From contig JBCCSZ010000388.1 in NCBI GenBank assembly GCA_039199225.1, positions 1 to 5,907 of the forward strand: a DNA stretch of 5,907 nucleotides, in the 5' to 3' direction. The position numbers and the translations under genes were made by a program. Below the pieces are notes generated by a model, which worked only from the letters and a program-made list of their open reading frames with translations, made no database searches and was not told the origin of the DNA. Source of the stretch: JBCCSZ01 sp039199225. GTDB taxonomy: Bacteria > Bacteroidota > Bacteroidia > Chitinophagales > Saprospiraceae. How positions within the stretch are numbered: the first letter of the stretch is position 1; the number at the start of each line of letters is the position of its first letter. This document shows, in pieces, positions 4,896 to 5,907 of the stretch.

Positions 4896-5907
4896 TCATT
4901 CACCAGATTTTCGTATCCAAACATCTCTTTGTGGAAAGGGGATTTCCACATTGTTTTCCCGAAAGGCCTTATCGATGGCAAAGCGCAGATCGCTTTTGAT
5001 GTCTTCAATGACCAGAAAATTACGCGACCAAAAGAGCAGCTGAAAGTCCAGAGAAGAATCGCCAAAGCCAACAAAGCGAACTGTAGGTCGAGGCTTGTCC
5101 ATCACATAGGGATTTTCTTTGGCGGCAATGACCAACAGCTTTTTGACCAGCGCCGTATCTGAGCCATAGGCAACGCCAATATCAACACGAAAACGTACCT
5201 TATCATCGGCATGGCTCCAGTTGATGACCTTGTCTGTTACCAATTGGGAATTTGGAACGATGACCGCCACATTGTCATTTGTCTCCACCAAAGAAGTCCG
5301 AAGGCCAATCTTCCGGACCGTTCCAATTAGGCCATCCATTTGTACCATGTCGCCGACTTCCACTGTCCGCTCGAATAGCAATAAAATGCCAGACAGCAGA
5401 TCGTTGAACGTCTGTTGCAATCCCAAACCGACGCCGACAAGCAGGGCCGCAGCACCGCCCCAAATGACCGTCATACGAATGCCAAAGCTTTCCAAAATCA
5501 TAAATGCTGCCACGACATAAATGATGTACTTGAGCAACTGGCTGATGGCAAAGCGAGAACCTGCATCAATGTCTCTGCGCTTGTAATAATTGAAGAGTAC
5601 GAGATTGACCAATACCCAAACAATTAACTGCGCCAATATGAAGATCAGAATCCCATAGACGATGCTCGAAATCTTAAAATCTATCCGCTCGAAGTGAAAT
5701 AGCACATAGTCCAGCTCAAAGCTGTTGAGGATCAAAATGACCGCAATGGCATAGACGGCATATTGAACAAGTCCACCTGCTGGCCTGTCGGAGGTTTTGG
5801 CGATGCCTTCGCTGTCTGCTCCTTCCTCTTCTTGCGGCTGCCGAAGCGTGTAGTAGTTGTAGACAATGACTTTTGAGAAAATCCATTCCAGGGTATTGGC
5901 AAATTGC
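4896..5907 (-). CDS. MscS-family mechanosensitive ion channel, N-terminus cut by window edge
   Basis: Inner-membrane small-conductance mechanosensitive channel that opens under membrane tension to release solutes during hypo-osmotic shock. The reading frame stays open to the right edge, giving 336 visible residues; a TTG at 5735 is internal, not the start. Visible parts are an acidic hydrophilic stretch (about 22-42), membrane segments at about 43-63, 79-106 and 120-143, then the pore-lining helix WGGAAALLVGVGLGLQQTFN and onward (about 149-177). The MscS beta domain follows (VEVGDMVQMDGLIGTV; VPNSQL at 217-222), then the alpha/beta C-terminal domain ending near EIPFPQ. Aligned by eye with E. 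coli MscS, the Gly113 position is Gln165, while the Gly121 hinge position is kept (Gly173). It converges on the PagL-like gene with 21 bp between the stops and no hairpin visible there, so transcripts may run into each other. Confidence 0.93.
   Translation of the reverse strand, partial: QFANTLEWIFSKVIVYNYYTLRQPQEEEGADSEGIAKTSDRPAGGLVQYAVYAIAVILILNSFELDYVLFHFERIDFKISSIVYGILIFILAQLIVWVLVNLVLFNYYKRRDIDAGSRFAISQLLKYIIYVVAAFMILESFGIRMTVIWGGAAALLVGVGLGLQQTFNDLLSGILLLFERTVEVGDMVQMDGLIGTVRKIGLRTSLVETNDNVAVIVPNSQLVTDKVINWSHADDKVRFRVDIGVAYGSDTALVKKLLVIAAKENPYVMDKPRPTVRFVGFGDSSLDFQLLFWSRNFLVIEDIKSDLRFAIDKAFRENNVEIPFPQRDVWIRKSGE

Overview
The window looks like chromosomal DNA from a member of the Bacteroidota. 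The tandem ompH/skp genes followed by murI are in a typical Bacteroidota order. Candidate promoters match the Bacteroidota -7 consensus TAnnTTTG. Signal peptides end in ANA/SNA followed by Gln. The lyase and the MscS channel read like Bacteroidota family members. A narrower placement, for example Saprospiria, is only a guess. I see no mobile element, tRNA, rRNA or CRISPR array.

Layout: (1) 1-1775, minus strand: two OmpH/Skp-like periplasmic chaperones, then glutamate racemase murI, which runs off the left edge. This is a cell-envelope block: outer-membrane protein chaperoning plus D-glutamate supply for peptidoglycan. (2) 1776-2202: a roughly 430-bp divergent intergenic region, unusually rich in short palindromes. 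It holds a phased array of TTAAC half-sites and candidate promoters in both directions. (3) 2203-4874, plus strand: histidine ammonia-lyase hutH, followed 8 bp later by an outer-membrane beta-barrel protein of the PagL/acyloxyacyl hydrolase type. The two are probably co-transcribed. (4) 4896-5907, minus strand: an MscS-type mechanosensitive channel converging on the PagL-like gene with 21 bp between them. Its N-terminus lies beyond the right edge.

The genes share an envelope theme (outer-membrane chaperones, peptidoglycan precursor, possible lipid A modification, osmotic safety valve), with one amino-acid catabolic enzyme embedded. No new multi-gene system is evident. The points most worth a second look are the structured divergent promoter region, the PagL-like protein with Asn where the catalytic Glu is expected, the absence of bamA upstream of the ompH pair, and an orphan hutH coupled to an outer-membrane protein gene.
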